Shown here piece after piece: positions 35,579-44,521 of a stretch of DNA of 64,000 nucleotides. Both the position numbers and the translations under genes were made by a program. The notes under the pieces are model-generated. The model saw only the letters and a program-made list of their open reading frames with translations. It searched no databases and was not told the origin of the DNA. The stretch comes from Firmicutes bacterium UBA6806 (GTDB lineage: Bacteria > Bacillota > Clostridia > Peptostreptococcales > Acidaminobacteraceae): NCBI GenBank assembly GCA_002452745.1, contig DKFC01000058.1, forward strand, positions 1 to 64,000. Reading direction: 5' to 3'. Numbering within the stretch: position 1 is the stretch's first letter; every line of letters begins with the position of its first letter.

Positions 35579-35902
35579 TCACGCTTTGTTTCCATCTTCA
35601 TCATCTTGGTCTTTGACATCCCTATCATTGTCATCTCTTCTTGCATATTTTTCTGCCAATGTATGGGGTGAATAGTCATTTCGATATTTTTTTGTCTGCT
35701 GTGAACCCAAGTGCATGAGATTCCTAAAGGCTGTTCCTACCCCAAAGACGATCATAATAATCAGAAAAAGGGGTGCAGTTCCAACCTTGTTGTCAATAAA
35801 ATTTCCAAGAATGACGCCAAAGGCAATTGGAACGACCATCATGACTCCAACCTGAGAAATAAGCGCTAGGTTTACCCAGATTCCCCTATTCGATTTTTTC
35901 AT
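35579..35902 (-). CDS. atpZ: AtpZ/AtpI family protein
   Basis: A 107-aa protein with two membrane helices and a charged C-terminal tail, ending in a very acidic/basic stretch. GVILGNFIDNKVGTAPLFLI matches the AtpZ family, a small gene before atpI in many Firmicutes. AGGAGG precedes the ATG. First gene of the atp operon. Confidence 0.85.
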   Translation of the reverse strand: MKKSNRGIWVNLALISQVGVMMVVPIAFGVILGNFIDNKVGTAPLFLIIMIVFGVGTAFRNLMHLGSQQTKKYRNDYSPHTLAEKYARRDDNDRDVKDQDDEDGNKA

Positions 35903-35995
35903 TTGTTCCTCCTGATCTGAAATAGGCTCAGCTGTTGAATTTGCATGTCATCAAGCCATATTCATTCAGCTATTTAAGACACAAAACCATAGACA

Positions 35996-36025
35996 ATTAT
36001 ATCATGTTTTATTACTGTTTGTTAA
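35996..36025 (-). promoter_or_regulatory. Promoter of the atp operon
   Basis: On the minus strand TTAACA (36025-36020), 18-bp spacer, TATAAT (36001-35996), about 95 nt before atpZ. Confidence 0.75.
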
Positions 36026-36034
36026 TATTTTAAT

Positions 36035-36066
36035 AATAAAGAGGACGTAATACTAGTATTACGCCC
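36035..36066 (-). terminator. Terminator after atoDA
   Basis: Perfect 18-bp palindrome cgtaatactagtattacg (36046-36063) extended by flanking G/C pairs, followed on the minus strand by tctttatt. Lies between atoA and the atp promoter. Confidence 0.7.
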
Positions 36067-36161
36067 TAAGAATTTAAAAAGATTCTCAAAAATTTAAAAT
36101 TTTCAGTCTATTATCGTCAAGAATTTGACGAATTTTCTCCATACCCACTGAACAGCCGGAT

Positions 36162-36815
36162 TCAAATAGACATCTTCTTGAGGTCTGGCGCAACGATTAG
36201 TTTCGCTCCAGTAGCCGCTTGTACTTCATCAACTGATAAGTCAGGGTGAATCTCTCTGAGAACCAAGCCTTCAGTTGTTACTTCCATCACACCCATTTCA
36301 GTAATGATTAAGTTAACTTGTCCCTTAGCGGTCAATGGCAATGTGCATTTATCTAAAATTTTGATATCGCCTTTAGCTGTATGTGTCATAGCGACAATTA
36401 CTTTTTTAGCCCCTGTAACAAGGTCCATCGCGCCACCCATTCCAGGGACTTTTTTGCCTGGAATCATCCAGTTTGCGAGGTTGCCCGCTTCATCTACTTG
36501 AAGCGCTCCAAGTACAGTACAATCCAAATGGCCACCTCTGATAATCGCAAAGCTCATTGCACTATCAAAGAAAGCAGCTCCAGGAAGAACAGTTGATGGA
36601 AGCCCGCCAGCGTTGACGAGGTTCTCGATTTCTGCGCCAGCTTCTGGTGCATTTCCCATCCCTATAAATCCATTTTCAGATTGAAAAGTTACGTCTATTC
36701 CCTCTGGAACAAAGTTCGCTACCAATGTTGGCAAGCCAATTCCGAGGTTTACAAGGTCACCATCATTGAATTCCATGGCAACGCGTTTAGCGATAATTTC
36801 TTTAATATCTGCCAT
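36162..36815 (-). CDS. atoA: CoA transferase subunit B (AtoA type)
   Basis: Beta subunit, 217 aa, of a butyrate/acetoacetate-type CoA transferase. The catalytic glutamate lies in QSENGFIGMGNAPEAG near residue 50. In lysine and butyrate fermenters this enzyme passes CoA between acetoacetate, butyrate and acetate. ATG begins the base after the atoD stop codon, so translation is coupled. Confidence 0.93.
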   Translation of the reverse strand: MADIKEIIAKRVAMEFNDGDLVNLGIGLPTLVANFVPEGIDVTFQSENGFIGMGNAPEAGAEIENLVNAGGLPSTVLPGAAFFDSAMSFAIIRGGHLDCTVLGALQVDEAGNLANWMIPGKKVPGMGGAMDLVTGAKKVIVAMTHTAKGDIKILDKCTLPLTAKGQVNLIITEMGVMEVTTEGLVLREIHPDLSVDEVQAATGAKLIVAPDLKKMSI

Positions 36816-37469
36816 TTACTTCGCCCCCTTTATAATATAGTTGACGAAAATATGTGGTGTCATAACATGATTTGGATCAATCGAACCCACTTCAACAATT
36901 TCGTCTGCTTCTACGATGACAACATCTGCTGCCATAGCCATTAATGGGTTGAAGTTTCTCGCTGCCTTGTCGAAGATGCAATTGCCTTTTTTATCAACTT
37001 TTGCAGCTCTGATAATAGCAACATCTGCCTTAATTGGTTTTTCTAAAATGAATTGGTTGCCATCTACAGTGATGATGTCTTTTCCCTCTTCGACAATTGT
37101 TCCAAGTCCTGTTGGTGTCAATATGCCACCGAGACCTGCACCAGCTGCTCTCACTTGTTCAGCAAGTGTTCCCTGAGGAACCAATACGACGTCCAGCTCA
37201 CCTGCATTCATTTGTCTTCCTGTTTCTGGGTTCGTTCCAATATGAGAGACAATTACTTTGCTCACATTTTTACCAACCACGAGCTTTCCAATATTTTGAT
37301 CTGGAAAACTGGTATCATTCGCCACAACTGTTAAATCGCGAATATCTTTTTCAATAATCTTGTCTACTAGTAAATCAGGAGAACCTGTTCCTAAAAAGCC
37401 TCCAATCATAACGGTCATCCCATTATTAATCTTTGAAATGGCTTCATCCAGTGTAATTATTTTCTCCAA
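36816..37469 (-). CDS. atoD: CoA transferase subunit A (AtoD type)
   Basis: Alpha subunit, 217 aa, with VMIGGFLGTGSPDLLVDKI near the N-terminus and GAGLGGILTPTGLGT in the middle. Start is TTG at 37469 with GGGAGGTG 7 nt upstream. The pair is inserted between wecB and the atp operon. It could complete the kal-kce lysine pathway genes found 22 kb away, although other CoA substrates are possible. Confidence 0.93.
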   Translation of the reverse strand: MEKIITLDEAISKINNGMTVMIGGFLGTGSPDLLVDKIIEKDIRDLTVVANDTSFPDQNIGKLVVGKNVSKVIVSHIGTNPETGRQMNAGELDVVLVPQGTLAEQVRAAGAGLGGILTPTGLGTIVEEGKDIITVDGNQFILEKPIKADVAIIRAAKVDKKGNCIFDKAARNFNPLMAMAADVVIVEADEIVEVGSIDPNHVMTPHIFVNYIIKGAK

Positions 37470-37698
37470 AACTTACACCTCCCTATAAAGTTTGTTTTTG
37501 ATCTGATTTTCATTGATACCTCAAAAGGAAAGGTCTGTCAAAGAATAATCAGTTTATAAATCCCTATGACTAGGATACCATAAATTCAATTAAATTTGAA
37601 CTCAGATTCTCAACTATAAATGCTTAAATAATATTAAGGTCTCTTTATAATTCTATCATCTCATGTTCTCTTTATTGGGAGGTAGTCATTTTAACACT

Positions 37699-38820
37699 CT
37701 ATATTTTATCGGCATATTTTGCCTTAATTGCCTCGACAATTCGTTCAGATGCTTTGCCATCGCCATAAGGGTTAACCGATTCAGCCATTTTTTTATAGGT
37801 TGCCTCATCCTGAATCAACTTTTCGGTAATTTCCACAATCGCTTGTCTTTCAACACCTGCTATGACAACCGTTCCCGCTTCAACTGCCTCCGGTCTTTCC
37901 GTTTCTGTTCTGAGAACCACCACAGGTTTCCCCAAAGCTGGCGCCTCTTCCTGAATACCACCAGAATCCGTTAAAATGATATCTGCTCTCGCCATGAGGT
38001 TTGCAAACGGCTCATAGTCCAGTGGTTCAATCACATGAATTCTCTCATGTCCACTTAGATGCCTTGATGCCACCTCTCTTACAGCGGGATTTAAATGAAT
38101 TGGAAAAATAACTTGTACCGACGGATTTTTCTCCACAATCTCCCTCACCGCTGAAAAGATATTTTCCATCGGTTCGCCGAGATTCTCTCTTCTATGTGCT
38201 GTCATGACAATGGTCTTATATGCGGCATAATCCAGTTCATTTAAAAGTTTTTCATCAAATTTATATTGGTCGTCTATGACCATTTTAAGTGCATCTATAA
38301 CCGTATTCCCCGTTTTAATCACTTCTTTTAGATTGATTCCCTCTGACTTTAGATTTTCGATGTTTCCATCCGTTGCTGCAAAATGTATTTCTGCGATTCG
38401 ACCTGTCAATCCCCTGTTGATTTCCTCAGGGAATGGGCTGTATTTATTGTGGCTTCTGAGCCCAGCTTCCACATGTCCCACAGGGACTTGCTGATAAAAA
38501 GCTGCAAGTGCTCCTGCAAAAGTGGTCGTGGTATCACCGTGAACCAGTACGATATCCGGTTTTTCTTTTATGATAACTGCCTCAATTCCCTTGAGCACTT
38601 TAGACGTGATGTCGCTTAAAGTCTGACCCTTCGCCATGATATTGAGATCGTGTTTGGGTTTAATATCAAATATTTCAAGCACCTGATCCAACATCTCCCG
38701 GTGCTGAGCTGTGACACAAACAACAGACTCAATTGCCGCATCTGCATCTAGTGCCTTAACAAGTGGAGCCATCTTTATGGCTTCTGGTCTAGTCCCGAAA
38801 ACCGTCATTACCTTAATCAT
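37699..38820 (-). CDS. wecB: UDP-N-acetylglucosamine 2-epimerase (non-hydrolysing)
   Basis: Converts UDP-GlcNAc to UDP-ManNAc for wall teichoic acid or other surface glycans. 373 aa. Signatures FGTRPEAIKMAPLV, VHGDTTTTFAGALAAFY, GHVEAGLRSHN and LTDSGGIQEEAPALGKPV are complete. GAGGAGG precedes the ATG. Downstream of a TagO-like gene in a cell-surface glycan pair. Confidence 0.97.
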   Translation of the reverse strand: MIKVMTVFGTRPEAIKMAPLVKALDADAAIESVVCVTAQHREMLDQVLEIFDIKPKHDLNIMAKGQTLSDITSKVLKGIEAVIIKEKPDIVLVHGDTTTTFAGALAAFYQQVPVGHVEAGLRSHNKYSPFPEEINRGLTGRIAEIHFAATDGNIENLKSEGINLKEVIKTGNTVIDALKMVIDDQYKFDEKLLNELDYAAYKTIVMTAHRRENLGEPMENIFSAVREIVEKNPSVQVIFPIHLNPAVREVASRHLSGHERIHVIEPLDYEPFANLMARADIILTDSGGIQEEAPALGKPVVVLRTETERPEAVEAGTVVIAGVERQAIVEITEKLIQDEATYKKMAESVNPYGDGKASERIVEAIKAKYADKI

Positions 38821-38884
38821 ATTGCCTCCTCATACGCTCTGTCATTGATTGCCATGACGCCCATACGCTGTTTTTCTATTAAAT

Positions 38885-38907
38885 AAGCCTTCGAAAATCG
38901 AAGGCTT
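38885..38907 (-). terminator. Hairpin after the TagO-like gene
   Basis: Nine-base arms aagccttcg and cgaaggctt with a 5-nt loop. On the minus strand atttaat follows, a poor U tract, so termination may be partial. Confidence 0.55.
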
Positions 38908-38941
38908 AAAAAGTTAAATTTAACTAAGTGATCTTGTTTTA

Positions 38942-39994
38942 TCAAGGTTTTGCATTGACATGTTCTGCCTGAACAGCCTCTGCCTTCTTTTCAATATTCT
39001 TGACTTTATTGATTGGAATAAAAATGACAATTGCCGCAATGCTGAGCAGAACTCCAGCACCGAGATACTCTCCCTTGAGGAGGGCAATAGCACCTGCGCC
39101 CATGAGCGCACCAATCAAATAAATAGAAAGCACCGCTTTTCTTTGATTATAGCCTATTGATAAAAATCGGTGATGCAAATGACCTTTATCCGCTTCCATA
39201 ATCGGTCTTTTGTTAATAAGTCTTCTGATGATGGCAAATGCCGTATCGAAAATAGGCACCCCGAGAGCGATAATTGGAACGACAACTGTCAATGCGGTCG
39301 CCCCTTTGAGAGCCCCTTCAATTGAAATGGCAGACAAGACGAGTCCAAGGAATAAAGCCCCTGTATCTCCCATGAAGATCTTAGCCGGATTAAAATTGTA
39401 CGGCAAGAATCCAAGAGAACTGCCTGCGAGGATCAGCGTAATAGTTGCCGCATCATATCGGTGATTGATTAAGGCGATGTAGCCCAGTGTGATAGCCGCA
39501 ATGGTTGAAATCCCAGCTGCTAAACCATCTAAGCCATCTATTAAATTCACCGTGTTGGTAACGCCGACAATCCATATGATCGAAACTGGTATCGAAAAAA
39601 TACCAAAGTAAATATATTCCGATGATCCAAAGAAGTTTGTCAAAAAATTAATTTCAAATCCAGAAAAGACTAATATAGACGCCGCTACAAATTGCATCAA
39701 CAACTTCGTCTTAGCACCCAGCGGTTTGACATCATCTATCATCCCCGTTACAAGAACCACAAGTGAACCTGAAAACAAGCCTATGAGCTTGGTTGAATGA
39801 ATATTCGAAAAAATGAACATGCTGATGAAGAACCCTGTAAAAATTGCAATACCGCCCCACAAGGGCATTGGCTTGCTATGCACGCGTCGGTCGTCTTTAG
39901 GTATATCCACTGCACCGAAGCGATGTGCCAATTTAATTACTAGCGGTGTACACAGAAAACTGATGACACCTGCAAACAAAGCTGATATATACAT
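38942..39994 (-). CDS. Undecaprenyl-phosphate GlcNAc-1-phosphate transferase, TagO/WecA type
   Basis: A 350-aa membrane enzyme with about eleven helices that starts a lipid-linked glycan by moving GlcNAc-1-phosphate to undecaprenyl phosphate. Motifs: DIPKDDRRVHSKPMPLWGG, GMIDDVKPL, NTVNLIDGLDGLAAG, FMGDTGALFLG and DKGHLHHRFL, the last characteristic of WecA/TagO rather than MraY. GAGGTG lies 7 nt before the ATG. Confidence 0.94.
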   Translation of the reverse strand: MYISALFAGVISFLCTPLVIKLAHRFGAVDIPKDDRRVHSKPMPLWGGIAIFTGFFISMFIFSNIHSTKLIGLFSGSLVVLVTGMIDDVKPLGAKTKLLMQFVAASILVFSGFEINFLTNFFGSSEYIYFGIFSIPVSIIWIVGVTNTVNLIDGLDGLAAGISTIAAITLGYIALINHRYDAATITLILAGSSLGFLPYNFNPAKIFMGDTGALFLGLVLSAISIEGALKGATALTVVVPIIALGVPIFDTAFAIIRRLINKRPIMEADKGHLHHRFLSIGYNQRKAVLSIYLIGALMGAGAIALLKGEYLGAGVLLSIAAIVIFIPINKVKNIEKKAEAVQAEHVNAKP

Positions 39995-40035
39995 ATCATA
40001 ACACCTCTTTAAAAGACCCTTTCCGGATATTTATA

Positions 40036-40521
40036 CTAATATCCAATATGGTTTTCAAGAGAATCATCGTAATAAATCCAGTCACAGACATCAATTTCTC
40101 GAAAATCGGTGGGATTATCCCTTATGACAACTCTTTTGATCCCTGAATTGATAATCAATTTCTTGCACATGGCACAGGAATTCGCCTCCTGAACATATGC
40201 ATTTGATTGCCTTTCCCTACCAACAAGATAGAGTGTAGACCCAATCATATCTCTTCTAGCTGCTGATATAATTGCGTTGGCTTCAGCATGAACTGACCGG
40301 CACTTTTCATAGCGCTCTCCCTTGGGAATATTGAGCTTTTCTCTGACGCACTCTCCCAAATCAATACAGTTCTTCCGCTCTCTTGGAGCCCCTGAATACC
40401 CGGTTGAAATAATTTCATCTTCACTGACGATAATTGCGCCAAAGTTGCGCCTGAGACAAGTGCCCCTCTTTGCAACTGTATCCGCAATATCCAAGTAATA
40501 GTTGACTTTATCCCTTCTCAA
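40036..40521 (-). CDS. dCMP deaminase (ComEB-like)
   Basis: A 161-aa zinc deaminase turning dCMP into dUMP for thymidylate synthesis. Zinc ligands are His in VHAEANAI and two Cys in SCAMCKK; the acidic Glu of HAE is catalytic. Translation starts at a TTG (40521), 7 nt after GGAGG. Sits between upp and the TagO-like gene, a common clostridial arrangement. Confidence 0.92.
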   Translation of the reverse strand: MRRDKVNYYLDIADTVAKRGTCLRRNFGAIIVSEDEIISTGYSGAPRERKNCIDLGECVREKLNIPKGERYEKCRSVHAEANAIISAARRDMIGSTLYLVGRERQSNAYVQEANSCAMCKKLIINSGIKRVVIRDNPTDFREIDVCDWIYYDDSLENHIGY

Positions 40522-40557
40522 GACATAACCTCCACTAATTTCAGCTGTTTTAAATCC

Positions 40558-41187
40558 CTACTTTGTTCCGAACAATCTGTCGCCAGCATCACCAAGTCCA
40601 GGTATAATATACGCATGATCGTTCAAACGCTCATCAATTGCCGCAATATAGATATCCACATCTGGATGCTCTTTTTGGACAGCTGCAATTCCCTCAGGAC
40701 ATCCAATGAGGCAGACGAGCTTAATACTTGCCGCACCCTTGTCTTTGATAAATTGAATTGCTGCATTTGCAGATCCGCCTGTAGCAAGCATTGGATCTAC
40801 CACAATTAAATCCCTTTCATTGACATCTGTTGGCAGTTTGCAGTAGTATTCAACAGGCTCAAGTGTCTCTGGATCACGGTAGAGTCCAATATGACCCACT
40901 TTAGCTGCTGGAAGCAGATTTAAAAATCCGTCCACCATGCCGAGACCTGCTCTTAAAATTGGAACAATACCAACTTTTCTACCAGAAAGTACTTTTGTCA
41001 TCGTCTTGCAGATTGGTGTTTCTATCTCAACTTCTTCCAGTGGTAAATCACGAGTAACTTCAAATGCAAGAAGCATGGAAACTTCTTTTACAAGTTCCCT
41101 AAATTCCTTTGATCCTGTGTTTTTATCCCGGATTAAACTCAACTTATGTTGAATTAAAGGATGATTCATTTCAAATACTTTACTCAT
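40558..41187 (-). CDS. upp: Uracil phosphoribosyltransferase
   Basis: Salvages uracil with PRPP to UMP. 209 aa. The PRPP-binding loop VDPMLATGGSA, the GRKVGIVPILRAGLGM segment and the C-terminal GLGDAGDRLFGTK are diagnostic. Preceded by rpiB, 12 bp apart. Confidence 0.98.
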   Translation of the reverse strand: MSKVFEMNHPLIQHKLSLIRDKNTGSKEFRELVKEVSMLLAFEVTRDLPLEEVEIETPICKTMTKVLSGRKVGIVPILRAGLGMVDGFLNLLPAAKVGHIGLYRDPETLEPVEYYCKLPTDVNERDLIVVDPMLATGGSANAAIQFIKDKGAASIKLVCLIGCPEGIAAVQKEHPDVDIYIAAIDERLNDHAYIIPGLGDAGDRLFGTK

Positions 41188-41199
41188 TTTCCACCTCGT

Positions 41200-41646
41200 T
41201 TATTTATTTTGTTCTTCAATTGCCCTTATCTTGGCAACCCTTCCAGCATGTCTGCCGCCCTCGAATTCCGAATCGAAAAACGCATCCATAATTTTAAGTG
41301 CCAAGCCTTCGCCTACCACTCTTGCGCCTACGGCAATAATATTTGCATTGTTGTGTTTTCTGGCCATTTCAGCACTAAAAGTGTCACTGACAGGTGCCGC
41401 AATAATTCCCTTAACTTTATTTGCCGCAATGGAAATTCCCAGTCCCGTTCCGCAAATCAGAACACCCAGTTCATTTTCGCCCGCTATGATGGACTCTGAA
41501 ACCTTGAGTGCGTAGTCAGGGTAATCACAAGAATCCTTTGTATACGTTCCAAAGTCTTCTACTTCGTATCCCCTTCCCTCTAAGTGTTTGATGATTGCAT
41601 CTTTTAAGATGAGACCACCGTGATCTGAACCGATTGCTACCTTCAT
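41200..41646 (-). CDS. rpiB: Ribose 5-phosphate isomerase B
   Basis: Interconverts ribose 5-phosphate and ribulose 5-phosphate. 148 aa, with IGSDHGGLILK at the N-terminus, the catalytic cysteine in LICGTGLGISIAANK and ARKHNNANIIAVGARV. Operon with upp. Equivalent to ywlF in the Bacillus gene order. Confidence 0.97.
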   Translation of the reverse strand: MKVAIGSDHGGLILKDAIIKHLEGRGYEVEDFGTYTKDSCDYPDYALKVSESIIAGENELGVLICGTGLGISIAANKVKGIIAAPVSDTFSAEMARKHNNANIIAVGARVVGEGLALKIMDAFFDSEFEGGRHAGRVAKIRAIEEQNK

Positions 41647-41703
41647 GAGGCACCTCCAAATTTATTCCTATCTATTATAAATTTTTGTGCTTAAAAAAGC
41701 AAA

Positions 41704-42816
41704 TTAAATTCTCGTTACTTTGCCAGCAGATGCTTTATTGAGGCGATTCATAATCGCAAGACCAAGCCCATCTTCTTCGACGCCTCTGACCACAATTTTC
41801 TGACACTCTCTGTCATCGCTCTTCCTCAGACCGCCAAATAAAAGCCTTGCAAATTCGTCTAAATTTCGAATACTTCCCTGTGAGCAGAGAAATACGTGTG
41901 CACTGAGGTCTGAAACCGTGTATTTGCCCTTCAAAATCTTTTCAAGCACTAAGAGATCCTCGTCAAAACTCATTATAGCCACTTTGTAGCCTCCGTTAAT
42001 TGCCGCTTCAACATAGCTTTCAAACACGGGAATCAGCTTTGAAGACGTTCCAATAACCACTTCAACATCCGCCTTAGGGGCATAGTGCTTGTATTTCATG
42101 CCTGGAGACTTTGGAACAACACTTGCAGACTTGCCCTCTGTTCCCATGACAATCCCCGGGTCAATTTCACAATTGCCTGCAACTTCCACAATCATCTCTC
42201 TGGTGATCTTACCCGGTCTGAGTATGACAGGGATATCTCCTGTGACATCCAGTACGGTGGATTCCAGTCCGACAACCGCATCTGAGCCCTCTATGATATA
42301 ATCCACGCGTCCTGCCAAATCCTCTATTACATGGGCTGCTTTGGTTGGACTGGGCTTTCCCGACGTATTCGCCGACGGTGCGGCAACAGGAACGCCAGCG
42401 AGCTCTATCAGCTTAAGTGCAATGGCGTTTTCAGGCATTCTGACAGCTACTGTATCAAGTCCGCCAGTCACTTTATCTGGAATGACACTTTTCTTCTTGA
42501 GAACAAATGTAATCGGCCCAGGCCAAAAGGCCCTCATAAGCGCTTTTGCCATTTCGGGAGTGGATTCGACCAATATTTCCAGCTGGCTTAATTTCGCTAT
42601 ATGAACAATCAAGGGATTGTCCGACGGTCTGTTCTTGGCCTCATATATTTTATCTATGGCCACTTCATCTAAAGCATTGGCACCAATTCCATAAACCGTC
42701 TCTGTTGGGAAAACAACGGTTCCGCCTTCTACTAAGGCTTTTGCTGGCGCCTTCAAAAGTTCGGTCTCATCAGCCACTTGATTGACTTTGACGAATTTCG
42801 TCTCTATTGGTTTCAT
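41704..42816 (-). CDS. Threonylcarbamoyl-AMP synthase, Sua5/YwlC type
   Basis: Makes threonylcarbamoyl-AMP for t6A modification of ANN-reading tRNAs. The protein is 370 aa: a YrdC domain (residues 20-205; GGTVVFPTETVYGIGANA, RPSDNPLIVHI, APSANTSGKPSPTKA) followed by the extra Sua5 domain (250-350). This longer form matches Bacillus YwlC, and its neighbours rpiB and upp do too. AAGGAG precedes the ATG. Confidence 0.95.
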   Translation of the reverse strand: MKPIETKFVKVNQVADETELLKAPAKALVEGGTVVFPTETVYGIGANALDEVAIDKIYEAKNRPSDNPLIVHIAKLSQLEILVESTPEMAKALMRAFWPGPITFVLKKKSVIPDKVTGGLDTVAVRMPENAIALKLIELAGVPVAAPSANTSGKPSPTKAAHVIEDLAGRVDYIIEGSDAVVGLESTVLDVTGDIPVILRPGKITREMIVEVAGNCEIDPGIVMGTEGKSASVVPKSPGMKYKHYAPKADVEVVIGTSSKLIPVFESYVEAAINGGYKVAIMSFDEDLLVLEKILKGKYTVSDLSAHVFLCSQGSIRNLDEFARLLFGGLRKSDDRECQKIVVRGVEEDGLGLAIMNRLNKASAGKVTRI

Positions 42817-43170
42817 CTAGTTTCTCCTTAAATTATCTTCCTAATTCTCTCTAATTTAAATCGCTTTTCCATCTAATATCGCATGCTATATCGTATCTCA
42901 CAACGAGAATTTCTGACATCCTTTATCTTATCTTTCCAATATTCTATTATAGTTGAGATCTGTGCAATTACAAGTATTTTATCATTTGATAAGAAAACGT
43001 CAAACATCAGATCCTCGTTTTTGTCGGATTGCTTGCGAAATGGCATAAATAAAAAATGCCTCGTCTCCAGTTGATAGGAGTCGAGGCCTCGTCTTACTTA
43101 AGTATTATCTATATTTATCTCTATGTCTGTCAATCGAATAAGCCTCTTTATCCTAGCGAACAATCCCACT
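42817..43170. other. 354-bp intergenic region
   Basis: Between the ywlC-type gene and the antiporter gene. It contains the antiporter terminator at 43047-43087 and AT-rich sequence that must carry the promoter of the ywlC-rpiB-upp group, but no clean -35/-10 pair stands out. A 63-codon plus-strand frame has no ribosome-binding site. Confidence 0.5.
43047..43087 (-). terminator. Terminator after the cation/proton antiporter gene
   Basis: gcctcg-t-ctcc and ggag-t-cgaggc (43058-43087) form a long stem; on the minus strand attttttattt follows. Confidence 0.85.
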
Positions 43171-44340
43171 CTAGGAATTCGCCTCTCCAAGAGCCTGTTT
43201 TCTGTGGAATGTCCACTTTAAAAGTGAAGGTGTAATCAAAGTTGTCACGAGAACCATCAAAATTGTGGCCGCCATATCCTTTTGTGTCAAAATAGACATC
43301 TTGAGTCCTAAATTGGCAACAATGATGGCAACCTCAGCCCTCGGAACCATTCCAACTCCAATTTGAAGCGCCTTCGTCCCGTCAAATCCCGAAAGTTTTG
43401 CGCCAATACCACACCCGATGATTTTGCCAAGTGTTCCGAGAACAATCAGAATCGTTCCAACCCCTAGGGCAGACATAGCCTCCATGAGGTTGATGTCCAT
43501 TCCAATGCCAACAAAGAATATCGGCGTGAAAATCAAGCCTGAAATTCTACTGACTTCATGTGAAATCTGATGCTGATGTTTTGTCATCGAAAAGATGACC
43601 CCTGCAAAATAAGCTCCAGTGATTGCCGCCACTCCAAATTCCTCAGAGAGAAATGCCAGAAGTAAACAGATGATAACTGCCCATACAATGACTTTATCCT
43701 CAATCATGAAATTCTCATCAATTTTCCGAATTCCCGCAATCACCAATTTTCCGACTGCGTAAATAATCACAAAGAAAATTAAAATTTTAAGAACCACTAC
43801 CCAAACCGCACTGGTTGCATTTGGACTGACCATCCCAACCAAGAGCATCAAGAGAATAATGCCGACGACATCATCTATAATTGCTGCACCGAGAATCATC
43901 AACCCCTGCTTGGTTCTGAGCTGTCCTATCTCACGAAGCGTCTGCACTGAGATACTGACAGACGTTGCCGTTGACACGACCCCCAAAAACAGAGCCACGG
44001 TCTTATCATGAGAGGGTATGATGAGAATCATCCCCAAAAAAACAAGCAACGCAGGCACGATAACACCGCCTAGCGCTATCATAGAAGACGATTTACTTGA
44101 TTCCACCAACTCTTTGACATCCGTTTCGAGTCCAGCTATAAACATCAGAAAGACGACTCCAATTTCAGCAAACTGATTGATAATCTCAGTCTTCTCCATA
44201 AGGCCTGCTCCCAGTATTAGACCAACGACAATTTGACCCAACACAGCTGGCTGTTTAAGCCTTTCACTGACCAAGCCTGCAATATGAGCTGCAAGCAATA
44301 TGCCGCCAAGTTCCAACAAAAAAAAGTACTTAGATTCCAT
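43171..44340 (-). CDS. CPA2-type cation:proton antiporter
   Basis: A 389-aa protein with 12-13 membrane helices of the Kef/NapA-like Na+(K+)/H+ exchanger family. Motifs: LKQPAVLGQIVVGLILGAGL, FLMFIAGLETDV, the unwound-helix GAAIIDDVVGIILL with the Asp-Asp pair of the ion site, and the late MVPRAEVAIIVA. There is no C-terminal TrkA-N domain. Start at ATG 44340 with GGTGGG upstream; GTG at 44355 is less likely. With a sodium-type ATP synthase in the same cell it may couple sodium and proton gradients (inference). Confidence 0.92.
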   Translation of the reverse strand: MESKYFFLLELGGILLAAHIAGLVSERLKQPAVLGQIVVGLILGAGLMEKTEIINQFAEIGVVFLMFIAGLETDVKELVESSKSSSMIALGGVIVPALLVFLGMILIIPSHDKTVALFLGVVSTATSVSISVQTLREIGQLRTKQGLMILGAAIIDDVVGIILLMLLVGMVSPNATSAVWVVVLKILIFFVIIYAVGKLVIAGIRKIDENFMIEDKVIVWAVIICLLLAFLSEEFGVAAITGAYFAGVIFSMTKHQHQISHEVSRISGLIFTPIFFVGIGMDINLMEAMSALGVGTILIVLGTLGKIIGCGIGAKLSGFDGTKALQIGVGMVPRAEVAIIVANLGLKMSILTQKDMAATILMVLVTTLITPSLLKWTFHRKQALGEANS

Positions 44341-44427
44341 ATTAACCCACCCCACTGGATTTAGTCCACTGAATTAGTATACTCCTATGCTCTAGACTCT
44401 TCAAGGGGTTTACCCCAAGTTTAATGT

Positions 44428-44467
44428 TAAAAAGGGTAAAATGTATCTATATCCGTACATTTTACCC
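44428..44467 (-). terminator. Terminator after prfA
   Basis: gggtaaaatgta (44434-44445) pairs with tacattttaccc (44456-44467); on the minus strand tttttaac follows. Confidence 0.82.
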
Positions 44468-44521
44468 GCTTTGCTTTATTTTATTAAATTAGAAGCCTTA
44501 AAACCCGCATTTGACTTAATT